Assembly: GCF_024139115.2 (NCBI RefSeq)
Contig: NC_085140.1
Span: forward strand, 314,839,259-314,903,258
Direction: 5' to 3'
Origin: Armigeres subalbatus
Taxonomy: Eukaryota > Arthropoda > Insecta > Diptera > Culicidae
DNA: 64,000 nucleotides
In this document: piece after piece, positions 47,801 to 54,829 of the stretch
Layout of the letters: every line of letters begins with the position of its first letter
Numbering within the stretch: position 1 is the first letter of the stretch
The notes under the pieces: generated by a model
Told to the model about the DNA's origin: nothing
The model's database searches: none
What the model saw: only the letters and a program-made list of their open reading frames with translations
Program-made: the position numbers and the translations under genes

Positions 47801-48105
47801 AGCACGTATCAATCACACTACCATGACTATGGAGAAGGAACGCGACGAGCACAAAGCCCCAACTACCTACTTAGTAGTGAGCGAGACATTTTGCTACACA
47901 TAGCTACAGACACATGAATGACCTTAAGGTCATCCACTTTTCTCTAGGAACTGGTCCTGCGCTAGGATCCAGCCCCAGAGGACACAGAGAGCGAGCGGGA
48001 GAGCGAGGAGTACCTTTCCGGGTGGGGCCGCTTGGTCCGGTAGGGAGCCATCCTCGTTCGCAGCACCACTCGTAGCTTGCTAGCGATAAGCTTGAACATT
48101 TCCAT
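23629..48105 (-). CDS. Nocturnin (curled orthologue), five coding exons
   Basis: Exons in transcript order: 48105-48014, 34832-34597, 34368-34247, 24580-23870, 23805-23629. Phases match at all four GT-AG junctions; the total is 1338 nt (445 aa plus stop). Nocturnin is an EEP-fold enzyme of the CCR4 type; vertebrate nocturnin removes the 2'-phosphate from NADP(H) and is under circadian control. Seen: [14 protein letters not shown] (about 58-71), [12 protein letters not shown] (111-122), [16 protein letters not shown] with the metal-binding Glu at 151, [43 protein letters not shown] (Asp279, Asn281), [20 protein letters not shown] and [14 protein letters not shown] (Asp413, His414). The tail is Ser-rich. 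The QWN motif reads KLD near residue 103, which is odd. Exon 1 is joined by phase and context; the other exons are certain by homology. Confidence 0.93.
23870..24580 (-). CDS. Nocturnin exon 4 (catalytic core)
   Basis: Phase-0 exon of 711 nt starting GAA GTG GAT (EVDHF) right after CTTTTTCAG and ending CGG|GTATGT. It encodes most of the EEP domain. A long antisense open frame (23852-24598, plus) lies over it and is a shadow. An extension of the frame beyond 24580 is intron, not coding. Confidence 0.95.
24670..25440 (+). mobile_element. Non-LTR retrotransposon remnant (endonuclease start and C-terminal tail)
   Basis: The plus strand reads [19 protein letters not shown] (apurinic-type endonuclease), then after frameshifts [19 protein letters not shown]. 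From about 25215 it reads [20 protein letters not shown], which resembles the Cys/His C-terminal tail of such elements. The reverse transcriptase between them is missing. It lies in nocturnin intron 3, antisense to the gene. Confidence 0.75.
25490..25610. repeat. GGTACCGG-rich palindromic cluster
   Basis: About a dozen overlapping GGTACCGG, AGTACCGGTA and TTTCGGTAC words in 120 bp, next to TAGGGTTTTAGTACCGG on the left. It resembles the terminal part of a MITE, but I could not find the partner end. Confidence 0.5.
25780..28390 (+). mobile_element. RTE-like LINE, near full length but dead
   Basis: The endonuclease domain starts [16 protein letters not shown] (25790) and continues [38 protein letters not shown], then [19 protein letters not shown] and [12 protein letters not shown] near 26400. 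The linker is [19 protein letters not shown]. Reverse transcriptase pieces are [16 protein letters not shown] (27110), [35 protein letters not shown] and an FADDMDMVG block near 27770. The C-terminus reads [12 protein letters not shown] near 28200. Many stops and frameshifts. It sits antisense in nocturnin intron 3. A 65-bp piece at 25725-25790 resembles the interior of the MITE at 57648. Confidence 0.88.
28860..29650 (+). mobile_element. LINE fragment of a second family (RT and tail)
   Basis: Frameshifted reverse transcriptase: [20 protein letters not shown] near 29120, [13 protein letters not shown] near 29415 and [17 protein letters not shown] near 29540. The same C-terminal arrangement (VLLYASETW, then SWRR) is in 33083-33860. 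Its 3' end is cut by the hAT-like element starting at 29652. Confidence 0.75.
29652..31316. mobile_element. 1.67-kb hAT-like element with AGGGTGACCATATGG ends
   Basis: Perfect 15-bp inverted repeats AGGGTGACCATATGG are at both ends. Just inside are several copies of ATGTCCTCCTTTT (four on the left, three on the right) as subterminal repeats in inverted layout. The TIR resembles those of Tip100-type hAT elements. No transposase is readable. No clear target duplication, so a flank may have changed. A TA-flanked MITE (29955-30144) is nested inside. Confidence 0.7.
29955..30144. mobile_element. 190-bp MITE, TA duplication, copy 2
   Basis: Same family as 14093-14273: GACTTTGGCAGGTTTTGTTC on the left, GAACAAAATCTGCCAAAGGC on the right, with TTTGGCC and CATTCTTTGCATATC in the middle. 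TA at 29953-29954 and 30145-30146. Confidence 0.85.
31405..31890. repeat. Diverged inverted repeat
   Basis: AGAGTAAAATCAGCAGTGAT near 31460 pairs with ATCACTACTGATTTTACTCT near 31870. Further pairing runs through TTCCCAGCAG and ATTCATTTTTT. Open frames at 31413-31676 and 31714-32196 translate the arms of this palindrome and have no recognised domain. Confidence 0.5.
31900..33080. other. Nocturnin intron, no recognisable feature
   Basis: AT-rich DNA between an inverted repeat and a LINE fragment. I see no conserved reading frame or delimited repeat. Confidence 0.45.
33083..33860 (+). mobile_element. LINE 3' fragment of the second family
   Basis: Reads [20 protein letters not shown], then in a shifted frame [40 protein letters not shown] and [20 protein letters not shown]. 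The 3' UTR ends in an AACCAG tandem tail near 33840-33856. 5'-truncated, inside nocturnin intron 3. Confidence 0.85.
34247..34368 (-). CDS. Nocturnin exon 3
   Basis: A 122-nt exon between TTTCAG and CAG|GTGAGT. It reads [20 protein letters not shown] then [18 protein letters not shown] and joins exon 2 in phase 1 and exon 4 in phase 0. It is too short to show in a 60-codon ORF scan but is unmistakable by family alignment. Intron 2 upstream is 228 nt. Confidence 0.95.
34597..34832 (-). CDS. Nocturnin exon 2, with internal start MGSFTSAP
   Basis: Begins after CTCATTCCAG with A|ATG GGC and ends [18 protein letters not shown] at 34831 matches the conserved internal start of animal nocturnins and fits the MGxxxS myristoylation pattern. 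An acceptor directly before it means it is also reached from upstream exons. The end of the exon encodes [12 protein letters not shown] where the family has a QWN active-site motif. Confidence 0.93.
34833..36140. other. Nocturnin intron 1, proximal part
   Basis: No recognisable repeat or exon; frames at 34857-35189 and 35045-35230 lack domains. A CACGTG-like word is near 35203, not interpreted. Confidence 0.4.
36141..36257. repeat. 117-bp near-perfect hairpin
   Basis: Arms of about 56 nt: TACGTATTTCGGCCTGAACT...CTTCAGTGT...ACTTAACTCGAC, a TTTGA loop, then GTCGAGTCAAGTACG...ACACTGAAGACGGCC...GAAATATGTA. A weak partial match to the outer arm and its flank occurs near 38800-38860, so it belongs to a dispersed family rather than being a host RNA gene. 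Confidence 0.75.
36705..36890 (+). repeat. Dispersed repeat with ACGAGAAAGGC end, copy 2
   Basis: Starts ACAGATTAATCTACCTAGCG, includes CGAGCTGAGTCGATCGGTAT and ACACTATGGAT, and ends GGTACAACTTTGTTGTACGA followed by GAAAGGC. The middle portion found in the 50745-51170 copy is deleted here. Confidence 0.75.
36969..37236 (+). mobile_element. Feilai-type SINE, 5'-truncated
   Basis: CGGCTACAAAGCAAGACCAT, the B-box GGGTTCGATTCCCGGTGCC, TCGACTTCCCCGGGCATAAA, AGTTAATAACTGTGGAAGTG, and the GAAGAAGAAG tail. The A-box part is missing. Confidence 0.9.
37294..37559. mobile_element. 266-bp MITE flanked by TTAA
   Basis: Inverted ends GGTGATTATAGAATAAAGCC and, from the right, GGTGATTATAGAATGAAGCC (19 of 20 identical). 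TTAA stands at 37290-37293 and 37560-37563. A TA duplication with longer ends is the alternative. No coding capacity. Confidence 0.75.
37564..38900. other. Nocturnin intron 1; unassigned open frame
   Basis: A minus-strand open frame at 37657-38118 (about 150 codons) has no domain I recognise. The stretch 37800-38460 is less AT-rich than its surroundings and might hold an alternative non-coding exon, but I see no decisive splice pair. Confidence 0.35.
39287..42307. mobile_element. 3.0-kb piggyBac-like element, TTAA duplication
   Basis: Ends are CCCTTTCAGG (left) and the same from the right (CCTGAAAGGG), each next to TTAA (39283-39286 and 42308-42311). Joining the flanks gives GGCAGCTTAAGGAACAACAT, which matches a sister repeat at about 38930 (GTCAGCTCTTAGGAAACAAC), so the empty site is visible. 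Inside are diverged tandem blocks: GATGTATCCG...GCTAAACAT...GAATTTCACTTATTATG near 39555, 40640 and 40790, and GAGTACCTTGAGCATC near 41700, 41810 and 41960. A SINE is nested at 41304-41590. No transposase is readable, so it is non-autonomous or fully decayed. Lies in nocturnin intron 1. Confidence 0.75.
41304..41590 (-). mobile_element. Feilai-type SINE, near full length
   Basis: On the minus strand: GGGCCCCTCCTTAGCCGTGT (A-box region), CTACAAAGCAAGACCATGCT, a B-box GGTTAGATTCCCGGTGCC (one base off), CTTCGCTGGGCATAAAAGTC, TTAATAACTGTGGAAGTGCT and the tail ATGCCAATAAGAAGAATG. About 287 bp. Nested in the piggyBac-like element. Confidence 0.9.
42983..43204. mobile_element. 222-bp MITE with 58-bp near-perfect ends, TA duplication
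   Basis: Ends AGGTCACTCCTAACAGAATC and the complement of AGGTCACTCCTGACAGAATC continue through GCTCGCGTTTTCGGGGGCAC with only one or two mismatches in about 58 bp. TA flanks at 42981-42982 and 43205-43206. High end-to-end identity suggests recent origin. Open frames at 42957-43343 and 43147-43353 only translate it. Confidence 0.85.
43990..44880 (-). mobile_element. RTE-like LINE 5' fragment (endonuclease)
   Basis: On the minus strand: [20 protein letters not shown], then [20 protein letters not shown] and [14 protein letters not shown], the endonuclease block seen in the element at 25780 ([19 protein letters not shown]). Upstream non-coding sequence to about 44880 fits a 5' UTR. Only the N-terminal portion is present. 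Confidence 0.8.
45420..45740 (+). repeat. Dispersed repeat 'GGCCGAGAAACATC', copy 2
   Basis: Same blocks and order as 18480-18790 (GTGATTGGCCGACAAAC, ACAGCTCACCAAT, ATAGGATTAGGAGAAGAAA, CTCTGCATCTCCGTGAGCG, AAGCGACTAAATAATTATT). A TATAAAAGACGAGC motif lies 75 bp downstream. Confidence 0.65.
46440..47285 (-). mobile_element. LINE fragment of the second family (RT)
   Basis: On the minus strand: [20 protein letters not shown], then in another frame [12 protein letters not shown], followed by [20 protein letters not shown] near 47070, and near 46680 [20 protein letters not shown]. Same family as 28860-29650 and 33083-33860. In nocturnin intron 1, sense orientation. Confidence 0.8.
47290..48013. 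other. Nocturnin intron 1, distal part
   Basis: No recognised repeat or exon. It starts from the donor AAAG|GTACTC at 48013-48014. Short frames at 47421-47612 are uninformative. Confidence 0.4.
48014..48105 (-). CDS. Nocturnin exon 1 (basic N-terminus of the long isoform)
   Basis: Reads [20 protein letters not shown] then [10 protein letters not shown] and ends GAAAG|GTACTC in phase 2. Joining to exon 2 gives [12 protein letters not shown] without a break. The 31 residues contain ten Arg/Lys and one or two acids, and can form an amphipathic helix, as mitochondrial presequences do; vertebrate nocturnin also has such an extension. An in-frame TAA at 48172-48174 shows that the ATG at 48105 is the first in frame. 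Exon identity rests on phase, strand, donor and family precedent, not on homology of these residues. Confidence 0.65.
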
Positions 48106-48680
48106 GCACTGCTGATTAGCGCCGATTTTTGTCGTAGATTTCCGATAGAACACTGATTCTTCAAATTTCGATTACAGCATCACTCGCCCGAGAGCGAAAT
48201 CGCACTGGTCAGACGGGTTCGAATTTCAGTGATGCCTGGCATCGAAAACAAAGCGAACATGGATATAGGCAAGATCGGGGAGGATTACCGCTATGAAACT
48301 GTACTGCGGGCTCACACACCTTTTGCACAATTCGGGCGAAGGGACGACACTTCCTGGTAGAAGGGTGAACGAGCAACATACACCAAAGCACCCGGACGGA
48401 CGACGGCACGAAAACACACTTCACTTGCTTCGCAGGGATTCCTATCGAACGTGATCCAACGCGGGTTAACACACAGATCGTAGCTATCACATTCAGAACG
48501 CGAAGTTTTTGGCACACGCGGATTTATTCTTCTATTTTATGGACACCGACCGACCGAATGAACACGGGATGATCTTATTGGGTGGCAGTACCAGCAACGA
48601 CTTACGGATGTGGGCAGCCGATCGGACGACAGCCGCACACAACTGTCGCGGTTTTTAGAAGTGAATGAGTAGACAGAGCA
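48106..48680 (-). promoter_or_regulatory. Nocturnin 5' UTR and promoter region
   Basis: Non-repetitive, CpG-rich DNA unlike its AT-rich surroundings. It contains CGGTCGGTCGGTGTCC near 48545 and CAGTTGTGTGCGGCTG near 48635, which could serve core promoter roles, but no start site can be fixed. An upstream open frame at 48260-48180 (26 codons, ATG to TGA) lies in the leader and could lower translation of the 48105 start. Confidence 0.5.
48180..48260 (-). other. Upstream ORF in nocturnin leader
   Basis: Starts ATGTTCGCTTTG, reads MFALFSMPGITEIRTRLTSA and ends at TGA 75 nt before the nocturnin ATG. It has a second in-frame Met at codon 7. Whether it is translated is unknown. Confidence 0.4.
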
Positions 48681-49087
48681 GACTGGTTAACGATAATTTT
48701 AAATATGCGAAAATTTTGAAAGGAAATTTACCTAAGATGGTTGTGGTTCTTATAAGGGTTTAATCTCAACCATCATCTCCTCATGACTTTTTTGTGGGAT
48801 AAATTTCCTCACAAGAGCATTTAAGGATAGCCGAGCAATACACATGTTGTAAACAAACACCCGTGACCTATGTACGATCAAATCAAGTCGTATTTCAGTT
48901 GCTGCAGTAGAATCTGACTGAACTATGCTACACGGGTTCGATTATTTATTAATAATGTGTACTCTGTTGCCCACTCATACAAGGTAGGACTAGAAGCTCT
49001 TTGTAAAGAATACTTTCAATCATAATCTCTCAGCATTTGTGGCCTAGTTCTAGAAATATGTTTGAATATGTTAATTTGTCCCATTGT

Positions 49088-49345
49088 GGGCTTCGTGGCC
49101 GTGCGGTTAGCGACGTCAATCGTCTAGACGCATGTACTATGGAGTGTGGGTTCGATTCCCGCCCCGGTAAGGAGGAAACTTTTCGTTATCGAAAAATTCT
49201 CCACTGGTCCACTGGGTGTTATATCTGCGTTGTCTCATGCTAGGTGTTTAAGTGTTCAGTCTGTACGACCTCTGGTCGAAGACGGTGTTCCTGTCTAAGA
49301 TTGTCACCTAATAACTTCTATGGGAGAGCTCGAAATCTACTTAAC
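49088..49345 (+). mobile_element. tRNA-derived SINE, second family
   Basis: GGGCTTCGTGGCCGTGCGGT (A-box TGGCCGTGCGG) and a B-box GTGGGTTCGATTCCCGCCC 60 bp later, then GAGGAAACTTTTCGTTATCG and CGACCTCTGGTCGAAGACGG. It does not fold as a complete tRNA, and the 3' body is SINE-like. A B-box-like fragment GTGGGTTCGAGTCCCATC near 51490 may be a remnant of a related element. Confidence 0.7.
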
Positions 49346-50744
49346 CTTCTTTTCAAGGTCGATAAAAACGTTTTTTTTATGTCTCTGTTTTTTGTGAATT
49401 AGGAATAAATAGTCTATTTTTCCAAATCTAAAAATTGCTCATATTTGCATCACAAATTGTGATATCTGATTGTGATATGAAAATCTCATGTACTCATCTC
49501 AAGAACGCAAATTGGTCACTTCCGATAGTATTAATCAAAAACGCAACTCAACGGTTTTGATCCGGTCTAACGCAATAAACGGTGTATGTCGATTACCTTG
49601 GAATGAGCAGAAGCGCTTTAAAACGCCTGGTGCTGAAGACGCATGTGGTCCGCACGAACAGGTCCATCATTGTGTGAGTTTTGGGGTGCACTTTCTCTCT
49701 ATCGAACACACTCTTTCAGTACCGGTCCGGCGAATCGCGATGACGACGCTGTAGTCGATATCGGTGTCGCGAAGAAACGTGGGTGTTGTTCTGTCACACA
49801 AGGCAGTGAACCACCACCTCTGGATTTTATTTTATCAATGCTTGCACTAACACACCACACTGGGGCCACTGATGGGGACCGGTTCCTGGGGAGAGCGAAA
49901 AACTCGCTGGAGAGCGAACTCTCTTGTGTTGTGTCTGTGGATGTGTTGGCGAGTTGATGACGGTTCGAGTCTTGGCTTAGTGGGGAGCTCGACAGGTGTC
50001 CTATCGTAAGCGAAGCTATTGTAGAGGGACTGTTTGTTATGATTTTGATTTATGTAGGAGAATGTGGTATGAGGAAGAAGAGAGAAAACAGTTTTCACGG
50101 TCAGTTTTGTTTCGGCTTGTTACAGTAATAATAAAAATAAACACACTCTCCGGCAATTAACAGCTTTGCGGCTTGCAGTTGGGTCCATGGATGAATTTGT
50201 GCATTTGAGATGCATTTCTACTGTGGCAGACATACAATGTTATTCACTGATTTGAATAAGGATAATGATAGTAAATATTTATTATTAACTATTACATTTT
50301 TTTAAAATTATTGTTCATAAGACTTATTATTCAATTTTTTTGTCAAATTATTAATTATAAATACTCTTTGTGCAGATTTTGCCGTTTTATTGGAATGTGA
50401 GGTTCCAACTTTATAAAGATTAGCCATTTAGGGTAAATCGGTATAATGCGCTCCACCTGACCAAAACACCCCCTTTGATTTCTAGCAAACTATAACTAAC
50501 CAAGGGTAAAAATAAGTTGGTACAATTAAATATTTGTAAAACCATCATACTATGTGAATGTGGAAGTATCTTTGTATTACATAATGAAAATAATAGCAAA
50601 ATAAAAAAAGTTACAGTTTTGATGTAACTTTCAATTATTGTTTGCACAACATTCTAGAGCGACGCTGGCATACTGTCCGCAAAACTTGCACTGGAACACT
50701 CAGTTGGGCAACAAAATAACTTCCCTCAGTGGTTAATATGATAA
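49346..50744. other. No recognisable gene; possible LTR-like stretch
   Basis: 49490-50160 is less AT-rich and has several open frames on both strands, but none shows a domain. Its abrupt composition and GAGAGCGAAAAACTCGCTGG block could mark a solo LTR or unknown repeat. The rest is AT-rich. Confidence 0.35.
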
Positions 50745-51170
50745 AAAAAAACCAGATTAATCCACCTAGTGTTGGTGGTGCCTTTCTCGCATTTAGTTAA
50801 GACACCAACATTATATGTGGTTTATATGGTCCGATGTACCATTTTCTTGATAACTTTTAAACGCAATGACCGAACGTTTTAAAATTCAATAGTGATCAAC
50901 AAGGCTTTGTCCCCTGTCGAATGAAACTTGTTGCGAGAAAATCGGTTAAGGATTACTATACGAAAAGTTGTCTAATTTTTTTATAGCTTTTGTGCACACA
51001 CATACACACATACATACACACGGACAGACAGACATGTGCTAAGCTCGTTGAGCCGAGTCGATTGGTATATAATACTATGGATATCAGAGGCTTCTATAAA
51101 AAGTTCGTTTTCGGAGTGAAATGATAGCTTTTCGGTACAACTTAGTTGTACGAGAAAGGCAAAAAATGTT
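50745..51170 (+). repeat. Dispersed repeat with ACGAGAAAGGC end, longest copy
   Basis: From CCAGATTAATCCACCTAGTG through GCCTTTCTCGCATTTAGTTA, a CACACATACATAC microsatellite, GTTGAGCCGAGTCGATTGGT and the end GGTACAACTTAGTTGTACGA then GAAAGGC. The two GCCTTTCTCG / CGAGAAAGGC sites are inverted, giving a MITE-like frame. Confidence 0.75.
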
Positions 51171-51599
51171 TTTATCTTCAAAAATGTAACGTTTTTCGAA
51201 AATATGTTTCACTGGTCAAAACGCCCCAATGTAGGCAAGACGATATGCCCTTACTAAATGGACACAAGCGCGGCGAGCCTGCAGCAGTTGCATCCAAATG
51301 ATACGGAAACTATGTAATTCAAACCTGCTTAAATGGACTTATGTTGTTTTTTTAATATCAAGTACATAGGGGTATTGTGGCGATATATGAAATACTAATA
51401 AAGGGCAATGAAACGTCTTTGGTTACGGTGGGGCGTTTTGCCCATTTTTCCATTTTTCACGACTTTTAAAAAAAGCTTTATTACTGATGGTCGTGGGTTC
51501 GAGTCCCATCGAAGGAAAGTAGTTACCTCCAATACATTTTTTAAATCATAATCTTCCACAGAATGAGTGATGCATTTGCGACTTTTTGGACTACCAAAT

Positions 51600-52020
51600 G
51601 GGGAGGGTCGTTTGGCCGAAACCCATTCGGCCTAAAGCAATTTGGCCGAATGTCACTAGGCCGAAAGTTGTTTGACCGAAAGGAAGGGTCGTTCGGCCGA
51701 AAGAGTCATTTGGCGGAAAGGGTCATTTGGCCGAAAGGAACATTTGGCCGAAAAAGTTGTTTGGCCGAAAGGTTTATTTGGTCGAAAGGGTCATTTGGTC
51801 ATAAGGGTCGTTTGGCCGAAAGGGTCGTTTGACCGAAAGGGTCATTTGGCCGGAAGGGTCATTTGGTCGGAAAGGTCATTTGGCCGAAAGGGCCATTTGA
51901 CCGAAAGGATCATTTGGCCGAAAGGGTCATTTGACCGAAATGGTCATTTGACCGAAATTGTCATTTGACCGAAATGGTCATTTGGCCGAATCGGACTTTT
52001 GACCGAATGAGACATCGAAT
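51600..52020. repeat. Minisatellite of 17-bp GGTCATTTGGCCGAAAG units
   Basis: About 20 tandem units of 17-18 bp with scattered changes (GTCGTTTGGCCG, GTCATTTGACCG). It accounts for the protein-like frames at 51563-51968. It adjoins the GTGAGAAGTGAG array at 52050-52290, the same module order as in the 12622-13509 family. Confidence 0.9.
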
Positions 52021-52049
52021 CGAATAGGGTCGAATCGGACATTTGAAAA

Positions 52050-52290
52050 CTGAGAAATTAGGAGTAAGAAGAGAGACTTCTCAATTTTTATTCCTCAATT
52101 CTCACTTCTCATTGTAAAAAACGAAGAGAGCGAAGTGAGAAGTGAAACGTCTCACTACTCACCTTGCGCTACTCACTTTTTACAGCGAGAAGTGAGAAAT
52201 GAGGAGTGAGACGTCTCACTTCTCACTCTTCATTTTCTTTTCTCACTGTAAAAAAGTGAGATGCGCGAAGTGAGTAGTAAGACGTCTTCA
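52050..52290. repeat. GTGAGAAGTGAGACGTCTCACTTCTCAC palindromic array
   Basis: Alternating AGTGAGAAGTGA and TCACTTCTCAC words around GACGTC centres, repeated three to four times. It can form several alternative hairpins. Confidence 0.8.
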
Positions 52291-52479
52291 AAAAGCCTAT
52301 TCAACAACAACAACATTAGTTTGACAGTTAAAGTACGAGCTGGGAGGGAGAAACAGATACGAAAAATGTGTGTATCAAGCCGAGCTGAAATCTAGCTGTC
52401 TGTGTGAGCCGAACACAAAACTCACGGCAAGCAAATTTTTGAAGGCAATATAACAACAAAAGGCAATATTTTTCAAAAT

Positions 52480-52700
52480 AAAACTTTTAATTAGGTTTGA
52501 TTATGCCAAACCAGTCCAAGCAACAAAAGATCCACAAAAAACATTTCACATAGGTACTCATGCAACCGTGATTTATTTTTATTTTAATATAGTAAAGTTT
52601 AGGAAAAATGGCAGAAAAAAACATTTTTGTTTTGAGTGCTTACATAAATTATGTTTCGCTTCCAAAGAAGAGTTAGACTTTGATGAACGCATCGATCCAT
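52480..52700 (-). repeat. Dispersed repeat, inverted partner of 61960-62165
   Basis: Reverse-complement matches to 61960-62165 include CTTTGGAAGCGAAACATAAT / TTTGTGGAAGCAAAACATAA, AAACTTTACTATATTAAAAT / AAACTTCACTTTATTAAAAT and TTGTTGCTTGGAC. Apparent coding frames at 52599-52790 and the end of 61557-62030 come from this repeat. Confidence 0.6.
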
Positions 52701-52738
52701 AAAAGCATGCGCACGTTTCTGATGTAGACGGTTATTAA

Positions 52739-52849
52739 CCTTAAGGGACTCGCACCGCTGTAAAAAGTACAACACCTTCGAAAAAAGCACGCATGTAGCT
52801 CACAAGAGCGACTGCGTGAGTGATCCAGGACCATGCGAGTCCCGGAAGG
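52739..52849. mobile_element. 111-bp MITE flanked by TTAA
   Basis: Ends CCTTAAGGGACTCGCA and, from the right, CCTTCCGGGACTCGCA. TTAA at 52735-52738 and 52850-52853. TTAA duplication suggests piggyBac-type mobilisation. No coding capacity. Confidence 0.75.
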
Positions 52850-53399
52850 TTAAGAAACGAAGTGGTTGATTTGCATTTCGTATTTATTAGATCTGCTTTA
52901 TTTGACATTACAAAACATTATCCAGGAACTTTACTATTACCCGACGACAAATTAATATAGTTTAGTAAGTAAAAATCAAAGAATGAAGATTAACATAAGG
53001 GAGATCATACTCACTGACGCGACGGAGCCATTGGTGGATCCCTCTCGTCGCAAGCACGCTGTAATTCTCAAAGACAGTGTTCTTGCGCCAAGTAGTGCTA
53101 TATCAAATAAAAATAACTGACACCGCCAGTGATCAAACTTCACTGCTAGATAAATGTAAAGGGCTTAAAAAATAAAAATACACTTTGCTGTTTATATTGA
53201 ACGCATTTACAGGCGACAAAATTATTGACATAGTTATGGCCACGCTTTTTCACTGCATACTCCTGTGTGCATCAATACAGCGATGCCAGATTGCTTACCC
53301 ATTAATTGCGTAGATTCACTCAAAATGTTTGGCTGGCCCTATTTCGGCGCTCCTCCACAATTCTAGTATACAGGGCATTACACGAAAGATCTCTAATTT

Positions 53400-54310
53400 T
53401 TCTCAACGCATAAACTCCTAAAGGAGTTTCCATCCATTTTTTACTAATTCCTACATATTCCTTCGGAAATTTCTGTAGGAAAAGCTCAGTAAGTTCCGTA
53501 AGGCATTCTTCCGGAAATTCGTTCAGAAATTCTTCTAAGGATTCTTAAAGGAAATCTTCCAAAAATTTCTTGAATGTTTTTTTTTCAGAAATTCCTACAG
53601 GAAATTATTCAGAAATAATTTCATCAATTCCCAGGGAAATCGCTACAGTGTAAATTCCATTTCTTCGGAAATTTATCCAGTACTTCATTGGGAATTTCCT
53701 CCAGAAATTTAAGACGAAACTCTAGGAATATCCGAACTTTATATAAAAGGAATTTCTAAATGATTTTGTACAAGAATTTTCAAAATTCTTGAATTCAATT
53801 TCCTCTATAGATTTCTATGGAAAATTCTCTAGAAATTACTCCAAAAATAAATCCAAAAAATTCTTGAGAAATTCCTCCAGATATTCCTTTGAAAGCCCAA
53901 AGAAGGACTTCTAATAGTTTTTTCGAAATTTCCCTTAGAATTTTCTTCTGAACTTCCTTCAGCATATTTCTTTTGGAAAACCTTACGGAATTTTATATGG
54001 ATTTGTTACATTTTTTAGAGGATTACCCGTAGATACTTTCGAAGCAACTTCTGGAGAAATTTACAAATGCTTTTCCGAAGGTATGGGAAAGGTCAATGGA
54101 ATTACTGGCGGATTTTTGTTTATTATTTGGAACTCTTGGAGGAGCTCTCGAAAGTATTTCTGGAGGAATTTGCAAATTAATGTTTGAAAGATTTTCCGAA
54201 GAAGAACCCGAGCAGATTTTCGAAAAGTATTCCTAAAAGAATTTCTGAGAAAGTTGCCTAATAAATTTCCGATGGAGTTTCTAAAAGAAATTCATTTAAA
54301 AAATCCATGT
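53400..54310. repeat. Degenerate GAAATTCCT / AGGAATTTC tandem repeat
   Basis: Blocks like GGAAATTTCTGTAGGAAAAG, CCGGAAATTCGTTCAGAAAT and AGAAATTACTCC recur every 20-35 bp with heavy drift and a switch of strand in the right third. This is a common class of decayed mosquito repeat; no gene. Confidence 0.65.
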
Positions 54311-54829
54311 TTTCTTCTGTGCGTACTATGTTTAATGAATTAAATTAAGCCGATACAAATATCAAAATAGAATATGTCACCCCTCGGATTTAAAGCAATA
54401 AAGCAATACAATTTTCAGAAAATTTGAAGCGTTTTCTAAACTGTCTCTTACAAATCAAGTACGACCTGCTGAAGAAATGCATGTTTCAAATTTGGATTCA
54501 AGACAGTGTCCCCGTACAATGTTAATAACTGATGATTACACTCACAGATACTACAATTGAAATTCAAAGTACGCTTTAAAAGAAATCCGTAGATTTTCGC
54601 AGAAAAAAAACCTTCGATTCCTTAAATCTATGGAAATTTCAGTTGGTCTGGCTTCGCTGCATCGGTATATTTGTTTCCGAAATGTTATTGCCTAAAACCA
54701 TTAAATTATGCATCATTACAAGGAATTGAAATCCAAAATTACCCCAAAAAACGTCAGCTTCCTGTTAAAAAAATCAACAGCAATAATCACCAGTCAGTTT
54801 GATGACACCTAGCCAAATGCAATATACAT

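Noticed and set aside
49088..49172. tRNA gene
   Set aside because: A and B boxes are present, but the stem pairing is incomplete and the 3' body is SINE-like.
51563..51968. Protein-like frames rich in FGRKGHLAE
   Set aside because: Pure translation of a 17-bp minisatellite.
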